DNA of 25,132 nt from NCBI GenBank assembly GCA_023228985.1, contig JALOAC010000031.1, positions 1 through 25,132 of the forward strand, given 5' to 3'. Positions 8,170 through 15,634 of the stretch are shown here, one piece after another; positions within the stretch are counted from its first letter, which is position 1, and every line of letters begins with the position of its first letter. Below the pieces are notes generated by a model. The model ran no database searches, was not told the DNA's origin, and saw only the letters and a list, made by a program, of their open reading frames with translations. The position numbers and the translations under genes are program-made. The DNA comes from Thiopseudomonas sp. Lineage in GTDB: Bacteria > Pseudomonadota > Gammaproteobacteria > Pseudomonadales > Pseudomonadaceae.

Positions 8170-9494
8170 GCAGCCACTTAATTCTATTGTCTAAAATGAT
8201 GGTGTTTATTTTTGCGTCGTTGCTAGCTGCTTGCTCACCGGAAGAACCACTATCAGCTGGTGATGGCTTCAAACTTAGTGACGTTGTGCCAAGAATTAAT
8301 ATTCAAACAGAATTAGATGAGCAACTGCTTAGTCATGATCGAGTGAAGTCTAAAGATATCTATGTGCATGCAATTATGTCTATTGATGGACGTGGTGGTT
8401 ATGAAGACCTTGATTTGACCCGTATAAAAATACGCAGTAGAGGACACTCAACATTTGCTCAGCCCAAAAAATCTTACAAAATTAAGCTTCCTGCTAAGCA
8501 ATCTTTATTTAATCTTCCGGAAGGTAAAAACTGGATGCTGCTGGCTAACTTTCAGGATGGCCCGCTAATGAGTAATATACTGGCAATGAAAGCAGGGTAT
8601 ATTTTAAACCTCCCTTTTACTGCAGTGCTAATTCCAGTTGAAGTAACTATAAATAATCAGTATCTAGGGGTGTATTGGTTAACGCCTCATAAAGAGGTGG
8701 CGCCTGGAAGAATTGACTTAGACAGGCAAGGGCTTCTGTTAGAGCTCACACATACTAAAAATTATAGCAGTGATCCTTATAATAAAAATCATTATTTGTT
8801 TACTACCGAAGGCTTCAAACTGCCGGTGCTAGTACATTATCCAAGACTTCATAAAATAGCGGAAAAAAACCTAAATACGGCTAACGAAAAACTCAAGCAA
8901 ATAAATGATGAGCTCCATGCTTTAGAACGTGAATTATTAGCACCTGACTTTTTTGAAAATTTCGGTAAGCGGCTTGATAAAAGATCACTTGCTCAATTTA
9001 TTATTGTTTATCAGCTTACTTACAACCAGTCACTGAGCCAGTTAGAAAGTATTTATTTGCATAGAAAATCTGGTGGCAAGCTTACGTTTGGGCCCATTTG
9101 GGATTTTGATTCTGCTTATGGAGGCTCTGCCACTCGGGAGTATTTTTCTCAGGATATACATGCTGACTTGCTTAATGATGAACAGGTAGGTACTAAGTTT
9201 TTCCAACATTTTTTAAAAGACCCAGAACTATACAAGGTGTTTAAAAATGAGTGGGAACAGTTCAAACAAAGCGGCATAAATGAGCTTAAAATATTCATGG
9301 GGGAATATGTGAATTTATTGGATGGCAGTGGTGCTTATGAGCGAGATTATAGCCGTTGGCATAAGCAGCAAAACGCCATTAAAAAAACTCCACGGAAAGA
9401 CTTAAAAGCCTATGAGAAGGATATGAATCAATGGCTTGATATGCGCGTGTCGCATATTGATGCCTTTATAAGTGAGTGGGAAATGAGTTTATAA
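8166..9494 (+). CDS. CotH-like lipoprotein, possible pseudokinase
   Basis: This is a second CotH-fold protein of 442 residues, translationally coupled to the first by an ATGA overlap. The N-terminus is a lipoprotein signal with lipobox LAAC (residues about 20-23), so it should be anchored in the outer or inner membrane. CotH motifs include RIKIRSRGHSTFAQPKKSYKI, NWMLLANFQDGPLMSN, VTINNQYLGVYWL and GPIWDFDSAYGG (W312-D313-F-D315). At the position where CotH proteins usually have N-x-D, this one reads N287-Q-S289, so one acidic residue appears missing. It may be a substrate-binding or regulatory partner of the upstream enzyme rather than an active kinase. A Lys/Glu-rich helical stretch at about 235-270 (KIAEKNLNTANEKLKQ) may be a coiled coil. 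A 192-bp gap follows before the sugar transferase. Confidence 0.8.
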   Translation: MSSHLILLSKMMVFIFASLLAACSPEEPLSAGDGFKLSDVVPRINIQTELDEQLLSHDRVKSKDIYVHAIMSIDGRGGYEDLDLTRIKIRSRGHSTFAQPKKSYKIKLPAKQSLFNLPEGKNWMLLANFQDGPLMSNILAMKAGYILNLPFTAVLIPVEVTINNQYLGVYWLTPHKEVAPGRIDLDRQGLLLELTHTKNYSSDPYNKNHYLFTTEGFKLPVLVHYPRLHKIAEKNLNTANEKLKQINDELHALERELLAPDFFENFGKRLDKRSLAQFIIVYQLTYNQSLSQLESIYLHRKSGGKLTFGPIWDFDSAYGGSATREYFSQDIHADLLNDEQVGTKFFQHFLKDPELYKVFKNEWEQFKQSGINELKIFMGEYVNLLDGSGAYERDYSRWHKQQNAIKKTPRKDLKAYEKDMNQWLDMRVSHIDAFISEWEMSL

Positions 9495-9686
9495 AGCTTT
9501 ACAGACTCGAGTAAATTAAACTCGTTTCGGATTTGTTTTCAATCGTTCAAGCATAAACGATTGAAAGACCAGCACTGCATGAAATCGCTAGTGTTAGCGT
9601 TTACCAAAAAGTTTGTCTCCCTATACGCAGCCTGTCTCAAGCACTAGAATAGCTGTGTTTTCTTTATTTACGGCTTTTCGTTAGCC

Positions 9687-10982
9687 ATGGGAGTTTTCGT
9701 GCCTCGGAATTTTCAGCGTCGTCATTCGCGTTGGTATGAAGTAGTACTCTTCAGCGGTGCATTTCAGTTTTTGGTAGGCATGGTTATTGTCGTGTTGCTG
9801 CCTAACTGGATTCGTTGGGGAGAGCTGCTGTTTCACTGGCCTTTACGTTCAGTCCAATTCAATACTCTACTGGCGAATAGCCTCGCTTATGCGGCCTCTT
9901 TTCTAATTCTGCTTAAGTTTAAGCGTTATCCTGGTACGCGAACCCTGCCTTTTATCATTCCGACTATTTTAGTTTCTTGGTTGTCGGTTTTTTCGGCTTT
10001 GCTCTTTTTGCGTGAAGACCAGTATGCGCGGCAGGTGCTGATGTATTCGTTTGTGCTGGCTAATTTTTGGGCATTTGCAGGGTATTTTTTGGGGCGGCGT
10101 TACAGTCGACTTAAGCTTGCGCTCGTTCCTTTCGGTCGCGCTTTAGAGCTTGCTGATACTACACACGCGATTGTGACAGTTCTAGATAACACAGATCTTG
10201 AGGGTCGACGCTACGATGGGATTGTGGCTGATTTGCACTCTGAGGAATTGCCAGACGAGTGGGAGCGTTTCTTAGCCAATTGCACTCTGGCGCGTATTCC
10301 GGTTCTACACACGCAGCAGCTGATTGAGTCGATTACTGGGCGTGTAAAGATTGATCATTTGTCTGAGAATATTTTTGGCTCGTTGCTACCTTCAGGACTT
10401 TACGCCAGTTTTAAGCGTCTGCTTGAGTCCGCTATTGTTTTGCTTACTGCGCCTGCTTGGGTGCCGGTGATGCTGATTACCGGACTCGTCATTAAGCTGG
10501 AGAGTGATGGCCCTATGTTTTTTATTCAGGAACGTGTGGGGCAGGGTAATAAGGATTTTAAGGTCTATAAGCTGCGCAGCATGTGTAAGGATTCAGAGAA
10601 GGACGGTGCCCAATTTGCGCAAGCGAATGATATGCGTGTGACTCGGGTGGGTAAATTTATCCGAAAAACCCGCCTTGATGAAATTCCGCAGTTTATTAAT
10701 GTGTTGAAGGGCGATATGAGCCTGATTGGCCCGCGCCCCGAGCAACGAGCGTTTGCTAATACGTTTGAAAAGGTGATTCCTTTTTACACCTATCGTCATG
10801 TAGTTAAACCGGGAATTACCGGCTGGGCGCAGGTGGTGCATGGCTATGCTGCTGATGCGGATGATACGCGCGTAAAAATTGAACACGATTTTTATTACAT
10901 CAAACATTTCTCGCTATGGCTGGATATTTTGATTGTGGTTAAAACAATTCGCACTATCTTGACTGGGTTTGGGGCGCGCTAA
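9687..10982 (+). CDS. Polyprenyl glycosylphosphotransferase (initiating sugar transferase, WcaJ/EpsB-like)
   Basis: It transfers a sugar-1-phosphate from a nucleotide sugar to undecaprenyl phosphate, starting each polysaccharide repeat unit at the inner membrane. The N-terminal half (about 20-145) has several transmembrane helices. A degenerate Rossmann-like linker (about 150-225) and one re-entrant hydrophobic helix (about 248-270) follow. The catalytic domain shows QERVGQGNKDFKVYKLRSM, the acidic pair D331-E332 in TRLDEIPQF, GDMSLIGPRPEQR (P349-R350-P351), and YRHVVKPGITGWAQV. At 431 residues it is close to the TIGR03013/TIGR03025 type rather than the small PglC type. The ATG at 9687 has no strong ribosome site; GTG at 9699 is an alternative. 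It closes the glycan locus and is followed by BIME repeats. Confidence 0.9.
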   Translation: MGVFVPRNFQRRHSRWYEVVLFSGAFQFLVGMVIVVLLPNWIRWGELLFHWPLRSVQFNTLLANSLAYAASFLILLKFKRYPGTRTLPFIIPTILVSWLSVFSALLFLREDQYARQVLMYSFVLANFWAFAGYFLGRRYSRLKLALVPFGRALELADTTHAIVTVLDNTDLEGRRYDGIVADLHSEELPDEWERFLANCTLARIPVLHTQQLIESITGRVKIDHLSENIFGSLLPSGLYASFKRLLESAIVLLTAPAWVPVMLITGLVIKLESDGPMFFIQERVGQGNKDFKVYKLRSMCKDSEKDGAQFAQANDMRVTRVGKFIRKTRLDEIPQFINVLKGDMSLIGPRPEQRAFANTFEKVIPFYTYRHVVKPGITGWAQVVHGYAADADDTRVKIEHDFYYIKHFSLWLDILIVVKTIRTILTGFGAR

Positions 10983-11011
10983 GCGCTGGTGTTTGTATTG
11001 GCTTAGCTTGT

Positions 11012-11271
11012 GTTGGCTGCAGGTCTCATCGCGCATAAGATGCGCTCCTACAGTAAAGCGGTTGATGCGCAGCCAGTCTTGGGGTCGGCACAGCTTTTGT
11101 GGGAGCACAGACCTTGTGGGAGCGCAACTCTTGCGTGAATGGGATTAACCGGCAGCGCTGAAGTTGGCTGAAAGTCTCATCGCGCATAAGATGCGCTCCT
11201 ACAGTCAAGCGGTGATGCACCGCCGGTCTGGGGTTGGCACAGCTCTTGTGGGAGCGCAACTCTTGCGCGAT
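11012..11271. repeat. BIME: four REP palindromes upstream of abiE
   Basis: Two REP types alternate in opposite orientation. Type A, GCGCATAAGATGCGCTCCTAC, lies at 11026-11053 and 11177-11204. Type B, GTGGGAGCGCAACTCTTGCGC, lies at 11113-11138 and 11245-11271. Each arm carries the GTAGGAGC/GTGGGAGC edge typical of Pseudomonas REPs followed by a 6-bp stem. The A-to-B unit of about 150 bp occurs twice in tandem. The second half matches the block at 12888-13023 downstream of abiE. Confidence 0.85.
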
Positions 11272-11324
11272 TTGTTTTATAGCGTCTTGTTTTGTGTGCC
11301 GTGGGCATAAAGCTTATTTGGTCA

Positions 11325-11353
11325 TTGTTATTTTGATGCGTTAATCGGATAAT
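11325..11353 (+). promoter_or_regulatory. Promoter of the abiE operon
   Basis: A -35 hexamer TTGTTA (11325-11330) and a -10 hexamer GATAAT (11348-11353) are separated by 17 bp, close to the sigma-70 consensus. They lie about 30 bp before the abiEi start. The -10 box is inside the palindrome at 11343-11361. Confidence 0.6.
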
Positions 11354-11361
11354 ATCCGATT
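11343..11361. promoter_or_regulatory. Palindromic operator over the abiE -10 box
   Basis: A perfect inverted repeat AATCGGATA-A-TATCCGATT (9-bp arms, 1-bp centre) covers the -10 box. AbiEi antitoxins of characterised systems repress their own promoter through inverted repeats, so this is the likely autoregulatory site. Confidence 0.6.
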
Positions 11362-11384
11362 ATCTATCCAAAAAAGAGACCGAG

Positions 11385-12020
11385 ATGCTAGAGCTTCGTT
11401 TATCTTCCTTCGGTGGTGTGCCTTTTTCGCATGGTGCGTTATTGCCTTTGCTGTCAGATTACGCCCGTCCGAATGACAAGATTTCTGAGTGGCTGGCCTC
11501 GGGCACACTCATTTCCTTAAAGCGTGGTTTGTATGTTGTGGGCGCACCTTGGCGCCAAGAAGCCTTGTGCATGCCTTTGCTTGCTAATCGATTATACGGT
11601 CCATCTTGTGTTTCCTTAGAGTATGCGCTGGCGTGGCATGGTCTGATTCCTGAACGAGTGGTTGAAGTAACCTCTGTGTGCACGGGGCGTGGGCGGGAAT
11701 TTGAAAATGCCCTAGGTCGCTTTTCTTATACTAAAATTCCACAACAGCTTTTTCCGCTAGGCATAACAATTGAGGCAGTCGGAAACCAGCATTTTTGGTT
11801 GGCAAACCCAACTAAGGCGGTGTGTGACACAGTTTTACTCACGCGGCATTTACGCGCCTTTGGCAAAGCATCGATGCAGGATTTTTTGCTTGAAGATTTA
11901 CGCATGGATGAAGAAATCTTACGTGATTTTGACGAGTCGGTATTAGAGGGTTATGCGTCCTCAGGCTATAAACCGCGTCAGTTTAAAGCGTTACGACAGG
12001 TTCTGGAGGGGTTGCTGTGA
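11385..12020 (+). CDS. abiEi: AbiEi-family antitoxin
   Basis: This is the antitoxin and transcriptional regulator of a type IV AbiE toxin-antitoxin system, which in characterised cases gives phage defence by abortive infection. The 211-residue protein has the expected N-terminal winged-helix region (SHGALLPLL... WLASGTLISLKRGLYVV, about 15-55). The AbiEi-type core follows (LLANRLYGPSCVSLEYALAWHGLIPE; the conserved NPTKAVCDTVLL near 140). A palindrome overlaps the promoter just upstream. The stop overlaps the toxin GTG start by 4 bp (GTGA), the usual coupling of this pair. REP/BIME blocks flank the pair on both sides, unlike any other gene here, suggesting it is a mobile accessory insertion. 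Confidence 0.85.
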   Translation: MLELRLSSFGGVPFSHGALLPLLSDYARPNDKISEWLASGTLISLKRGLYVVGAPWRQEALCMPLLANRLYGPSCVSLEYALAWHGLIPERVVEVTSVCTGRGREFENALGRFSYTKIPQQLFPLGITIEAVGNQHFWLANPTKAVCDTVLLTRHLRAFGKASMQDFLLEDLRMDEEILRDFDESVLEGYASSGYKPRQFKALRQVLEGLL

Positions 12021-12847
12021 GTGTTGTTGAGCAGATGCTGCAAAAATATCCTTTGACCGATGGCGACAACATCAACGACGCCTTACGCGAAGTGATGCAA
12101 GAGATAGCCTTGGCTAGCTTAGTGCGGGCAGGTTTTTTTGATAAAGCGGCTTTTTATGGCGGCACTTGCTTACGAATTTTTTACGACTTGCCTAGATTTT
12201 CTGAAGATTTGGATTTTTCGTTAGTGCAATCACAAGAAGACTTTTCTTTTGAGCCCTACTTTGATGCGCTGGTGTCCGAGTTTAATGCGTTAGGATTTGA
12301 GGTGGAGATTTCGGCACGTAAGAAGTCGGCTGAAACTGCTGTGGTGTCAGCATTTTTAAAGAAAAATACCAGCATTTATGATGTGCAGGTACGCGGGCAG
12401 AAGGTATTAAAAATTAAGTTTGAGGTAGATACCGAGCCACCACTTGGGTTTAAAACGGAAGAAAAACTGTTGTTGAATCCTTATTCTGTGTATGTGAAGT
12501 GTTTTAGCCTACCTGATTTGTATGCCGGTAAAATGCATGCTTTATTGTTTAGGCAGTGGAAAAACCGTGTTAAAGGGCGTGATTGGTTTGATTTTGAATG
12601 GTATGTGCGCCGTGGCGCTGAGTTGAATTTAGCGCATTTAGAAGTGCGTGCACGGCAGAGTGGTGACCTAGGTAGTGAGCCTTTAACTCCAGATTTGTTT
12701 AGTGCTTGGTTAACCCAGCGGATTGAGCAGCTAGATGTCGAGTCGGCTAAAAATGATGTGCGACGTTTTATTGCAGATACACAACTGCTAGATATTTGGT
12801 CACGTGATTACTTTATGCAACTGGCAAAGCGGGTTAGGTTTACATAA
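12017..12847 (+). CDS. abiEii: AbiEii/AbiGii-family nucleotidyltransferase toxin
   Basis: This is the toxin of the AbiE system, a DNA polymerase beta-like nucleotidyltransferase; related toxins (e.g. MenT) add nucleotides to tRNA. Family motifs are the GG(T) at 48-50 in AFYGGTCLRIFYDLPRFSED, the metal-binding D64-L-D66 in SEDLDFSL, FEVDTEPP with the third acidic position near residue 138, and the downstream YAGKMHALLFRQWKNRVKGRDWFDFEWY block. At 276 residues it is the usual length. The GTG start at 12017 overlaps the abiEi stop, so translation is coupled. The C-terminal WSRDYFMQLAKRVRF looks complete. It converges with metK across a BIME that may serve as a bidirectional transcription barrier. 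Confidence 0.88.
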   Translation: MSVVEQMLQKYPLTDGDNINDALREVMQEIALASLVRAGFFDKAAFYGGTCLRIFYDLPRFSEDLDFSLVQSQEDFSFEPYFDALVSEFNALGFEVEISARKKSAETAVVSAFLKKNTSIYDVQVRGQKVLKIKFEVDTEPPLGFKTEEKLLLNPYSVYVKCFSLPDLYAGKMHALLFRQWKNRVKGRDWFDFEWYVRRGAELNLAHLEVRARQSGDLGSEPLTPDLFSAWLTQRIEQLDVESAKNDVRRFIADTQLLDIWSRDYFMQLAKRVRFT

Positions 12848-12866
12848 GTGGCCCCTTTGCGCAGTT

Positions 12867-13023
12867 GGTTTTTGGGTTGGCACAGCTCTTGTGGGAGCGC
12901 AACTCTTGCGCGAATGGATTAACCAGAGACGCTGAAGTTGGCTGAAGGTTTCATCGCGCATAAGATGCGCTCCTACAATAAAGCGGTTGGTACAGCTCTA
13001 GTAGGAGCGCAACTCTTGCGCGA
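12867..13023. repeat. BIME downstream of abiE, direct copy of the upstream block
   Basis: REP type B lies at 12888-12913 and 12998-13023, with type A between at 12951-12977. The spacer AATGGATTAACC...GCTGAAGTTGGCTGAAG matches the spacer at 11139-11175 closely. The block is therefore a direct repeat of 11113-11271 with a short deletion. It lies between convergent abiEii and metK. Confidence 0.85.
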
Positions 13024-13031
13024 TTTTTGGT

Positions 13032-14222
13032 TTATAGCCCTGCTAGTTTGCGGAGTTCTTCGGCGCGGTCGGTTTTTTCCCAGGTGAAGGCGGTGAAGGT
13101 GTCGTTGCCTACCGTCATTTCGTAAGGATTGCGGCCGAAGTGTCCGTATGCGGCAGTTGCCTGATACATCGGGTGCAGCAAGTCCAGCATTTGCGTAATG
13201 GTGTAAGGGCGCAGGTCGAACACGTCACGCACCAGCTGGATAATACGCTCATCGCTGATTTTGCCCGTGCCAAAGGTGTTCAGCGAGATCGAGGTGGGCT
13301 GAGCCACGCCGATCGCGTAAGACACTTGAATTTCACACTTTTCCGCTAAACCAGCAGCAACAATATTTTTCGCCACGTAACGTCCTGCATAAGCCGCGCT
13401 ACGGTCAACTTTGGACGGATCCTTACCCGAGAAAGCGCCGCCACCATGCCGCGCCATGCCGCCGTAGGTATCAACAATGATTTTACGCCCTGTCAAACCA
13501 CAGTCGCCTACCGGCCCACCAATCACGAAATTCCCCGTGGGGTTAATGTGAAACTGGGTGTCTTTATGCAGCAGTTCAGCCGGTAGAGTGTGCTTGATAA
13601 TCAGCTCCATACAGGCTTCGCGCAGGTCTTTCAGGCTCACATCTGGGCTGTGTTGGGTAGACAAAACCACCGCATCAATGCCCACCACTTTGCCGTTTTC
13701 ATAACGGCAAGTAACTTGGCTTTTCGCATCGGGACGCAGCCACGGCAGCAGGCCATTTTTACGGGCTTCGGCTTGGCGCTCCATCAAGCGGTGCGCGTAG
13801 GTAATCGGCGCAGGCATCAGCACATCGGTTTCGTTGCTGGCGTAACCAAACATCAAGCCTTGGTCACCGGCACCTTGTTCTTCAGGGGCAGCGCGGTCAA
13901 CGCCTTGGGCGATATCGGAGGATTGTTTGCCGATAATATTGATAATTCCACAGGTCGCACCGTCGTAGCCCACGTCAGAACTGGTGTAGCCAATGCCGGT
14001 GATGACATCGCGCACCAGCTGTTCCAAATCGATCCACGCATTGGTGGTGATTTCGCCAGCAATAATAGCCACGCCGGTTTTGACGAGGGTTTCGCAAGCT
14101 ACACGGGCGTCTTTGTCTTCGCTGATGATGGCATCCAATACCGCGTCGGAAATTTGGTCGGCAATTTTATCGGGATGGCCTTCAGAAACGGATTCTGAGG
14201 TAAAAATAGAGTATTCGCTCAT
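13032..14222 (-). CDS. metK: S-adenosylmethionine synthetase
   Basis: It makes S-adenosylmethionine from methionine and ATP in the cytoplasm. The 396-residue length is normal. Signature motifs are SEGHPDKIADQISDAVLD at the N-terminus, the ATP-binding GAGDQGLMFGYA near 115-126, and the phosphate-binding loop GGGAFSGKDPSKVDRSAAY near 265. The C-terminus HFGRNPYEMTVGNDTFTAFTWEKTD is typical. The start codon overlaps the stop of the upstream regulator (ATGA), so the two form one operon. Regulation is probably by the ArsR-methyltransferase protein through the palindrome at 15265-15284. No SAM riboswitch is possible in the 4-bp overlap. The REP at 12998-13023 is the first structure past the stop. 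Confidence 0.98.
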   Translation of the reverse strand: MSEYSIFTSESVSEGHPDKIADQISDAVLDAIISEDKDARVACETLVKTGVAIIAGEITTNAWIDLEQLVRDVITGIGYTSSDVGYDGATCGIINIIGKQSSDIAQGVDRAAPEEQGAGDQGLMFGYASNETDVLMPAPITYAHRLMERQAEARKNGLLPWLRPDAKSQVTCRYENGKVVGIDAVVLSTQHSPDVSLKDLREACMELIIKHTLPAELLHKDTQFHINPTGNFVIGGPVGDCGLTGRKIIVDTYGGMARHGGGAFSGKDPSKVDRSAAYAGRYVAKNIVAAGLAEKCEIQVSYAIGVAQPTSISLNTFGTGKISDERIIQLVRDVFDLRPYTITQMLDLLHPMYQATAAYGHFGRNPYEMTVGNDTFTAFTWEKTDRAEELRKLAGL

Positions 14223-15223
14223 ATCGATTCCTTCATAGTGGGGGTGCTTTGTGAGTCCGGCTTGGCAAAATGCCGTAGCTGAATTTGAAAGCCGTTTTTT
14301 AAACCCAGATAAATACTTTCTCTGGAAATGAGTCCTGCTGTGCTGGCCCAGTGAGCCAGCTCGTCTTGTTCAAAACCAAGCCACAAATCACCGCAGGCTT
14401 GTTGCGCCCAGTCTTGGTCGTGGCGGCATAGCTCGCTGATAATCAAGCTGCCACCAGGTTTTACTGCTTGTGCTAGGTGCTCAATCGCTGCTGCAGGTGC
14501 GGCGAAATGGTGCAAAACCATATTCAGCAGCACACAATCAGCGGGTGGCAGTTGGCTGCTTAGCGCGTCTGCCAGCATGAGCTCAATATTTTCAAGCTGA
14601 TATTTAGTGCAGCTGTGTTGCGCCTGTTGCAGCATGTGCGAGCTGTTATCTACGGCTAATACGTGCTCAAAACGCTTAGCCAATTCGGGCAAAAAACTGC
14701 CGTCACCCGGGCCGATTTCGGTTGCGCGGGCGTGCTCTGGAAACGCTAAGCTATCAAGCAAGCTGGTCAGGCTGTCGCGATACTGCGGCAGACCGACGAT
14801 TAAGTCTTGGTGCTGATTAAATTCATGCGCCACACGTTGGAAAAAGGCTTCGCTGGCGCTGGCACGTTCGTGGTGAATCTCGTTAATGCGTGTAGCAATT
14901 TCAGCGGCAATGGGTTGGGCATCTAGGCTGGCCAGTAAGGCGCTGTGCAGTTCGTGCTCATAGGTTTGGGTCAGGCTGCGACGATAAAAAATCGCATTAC
15001 CTTCGCGTCTTGTCGTCACTAGTCCCGCTTGCGTCAGCACTTTTAAATGGTGGCTGATACCGGATTGACCCATCGCGAAAATATGTGCCAGTTCCAGCAC
15101 GCCAAAGGAGTTATTGCTCAGCACCCGTAAAATATTTAGCCGCAACGGCTCACCCGCCGCCTTAAAAAAAGCTGCTAAGGATTCAAAGGGTTCAGGTTGG
15201 GGAAGAGGGGTGCATGCAGTCAT
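14219..15223 (-). CDS. ArsR-family regulator fused to a SAM-dependent methyltransferase
   Basis: The 334-residue protein has an N-terminal winged-helix ArsR domain (about 12-100; GEPLRLNILRVLSNNSFGVLELAHIF, recognition region MGQSGISHHLKVL, wing TRREGNAIFYRR). A class I methyltransferase domain follows (about 140-330; ATEIGPGDGSFLPELA, VLLNMVLHHFAAP, GGSLIISELCRHDQDW). The fusion is the type found before metK in Pseudomonas and is thought to sense S-adenosylhomocysteine/SAM (SahR-like). No metal-binding cysteine pair typical of arsenic sensors (CxC) is seen in the HTH. The ATG at 15223 is chosen; a TTG at 15259 in the same frame would extend it by 12 residues towards the operator and is less likely. 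It overlaps metK by 4 bp. Confidence 0.85.
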   Translation of the reverse strand: MTACTPLPQPEPFESLAAFFKAAGEPLRLNILRVLSNNSFGVLELAHIFAMGQSGISHHLKVLTQAGLVTTRREGNAIFYRRSLTQTYEHELHSALLASLDAQPIAAEIATRINEIHHERASASEAFFQRVAHEFNQHQDLIVGLPQYRDSLTSLLDSLAFPEHARATEIGPGDGSFLPELAKRFEHVLAVDNSSHMLQQAQHSCTKYQLENIELMLADALSSQLPPADCVLLNMVLHHFAAPAAAIEHLAQAVKPGGSLIISELCRHDQDWAQQACGDLWLGFEQDELAHWASTAGLISRESIYLGLKNGFQIQLRHFAKPDSQSTPTMKESI

Positions 15224-15264
15224 GCTGCGCAGTGTAAACCGAGTCAGTTTGCAGTGCAATTGCT

Positions 15265-15284
15265 ATATCAATAAATATTGATAT
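15265..15284. promoter_or_regulatory. Putative SahR-like operator upstream of the regulator-metK operon
   Basis: A 20-bp palindrome ATATCAATA-aa-TATTGATAT lies 42 bp upstream of the chosen start codon. ArsR-family proteins bind such AT-rich inverted repeats at their own promoters. The ATATCAA half-site resembles what I recall for SahR of other Proteobacteria. It is the only strong palindrome in this short upstream region. Confidence 0.6.
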
Positions 15285-15335
15285 TGAGTAAGTCAGCTAG
15301 GGTTTAATAATTTGCTGTTGATGTGGGGGGTGCTT

Positions 15336-15374
15336 CTGTGGGAGCGCAACTGTGGGAGCGCAACTCTTGCGCGA
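15336..15374. repeat. REP type B with duplicated left arm
   Basis: The arm GTGGGAGCGCAACT occurs twice in a row (15338-15351 and 15352-15365), and only the second continues into CTTGCGCGA. This looks like a slippage or strand-invasion scar within one type B REP. Confidence 0.7.
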
Positions 15375-15385
15375 TGGAACCACCG

Positions 15386-15571
15386 GCAGCTCAGTGGTGG
15401 GGATGGCAGGTTTTTGTGGGGCCCGACTTGTCGGGGAAGGGGAGGTGCACTAAGCCAGAACTGAGCAATAGACCCTCAGGCAGTAGTGCATTTCAACCAC
15501 AATTTAAGTATCAGGTTTTAATTCACTGCCATGGTTTGAGTTTGGGTTCCCTGACAAGTCAGGTCCCACAT
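15386..15571. repeat. Type C REP pair, tandem unit 1
   Basis: REP type C (GTGGGGCCCGACTTGTCGGG) lies at 15416-15438 and an inverted copy (CCCTGACAAGTCAGGTCCCAC) at 15547-15570. The interior (AAGCCAGAACTGAGCAATAGA...) is shared with unit 2. The region between the regulator and tkt (15285-15980) has no convincing gene. Confidence 0.8.
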
Positions 15572-15634
15572 TGGTCTGTGCTTTATGCAGGAATTAGTGT
15601 TGCAGCTCAGCTTCTGGACGATGCGGGCGGGCAA

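Noticed and set aside
9539..9564. Hairpin TCAATCGTT/AACGATTGA as a terminator after the second CotH gene
   Set aside because: The stem is only 9 bp and AT-rich and no T-run follows on either strand; it is a weak inverted repeat of unknown meaning in the 192-bp gap.
10914..11259. Minus-strand ORFs with repeated VGAHLMRDET motifs
   Set aside because: The repeated peptide is the translation of REP type A; this is non-coding repeat DNA.
13590..14198. 202-codon plus-strand ORF opposite metK
   Set aside because: It is a shadow of metK codon usage with no recognisable protein features.
14219..14223. SAM riboswitch before metK
   Set aside because: metK overlaps the upstream gene by 4 bp, leaving no leader; no SAM-box is seen upstream of the operon either.
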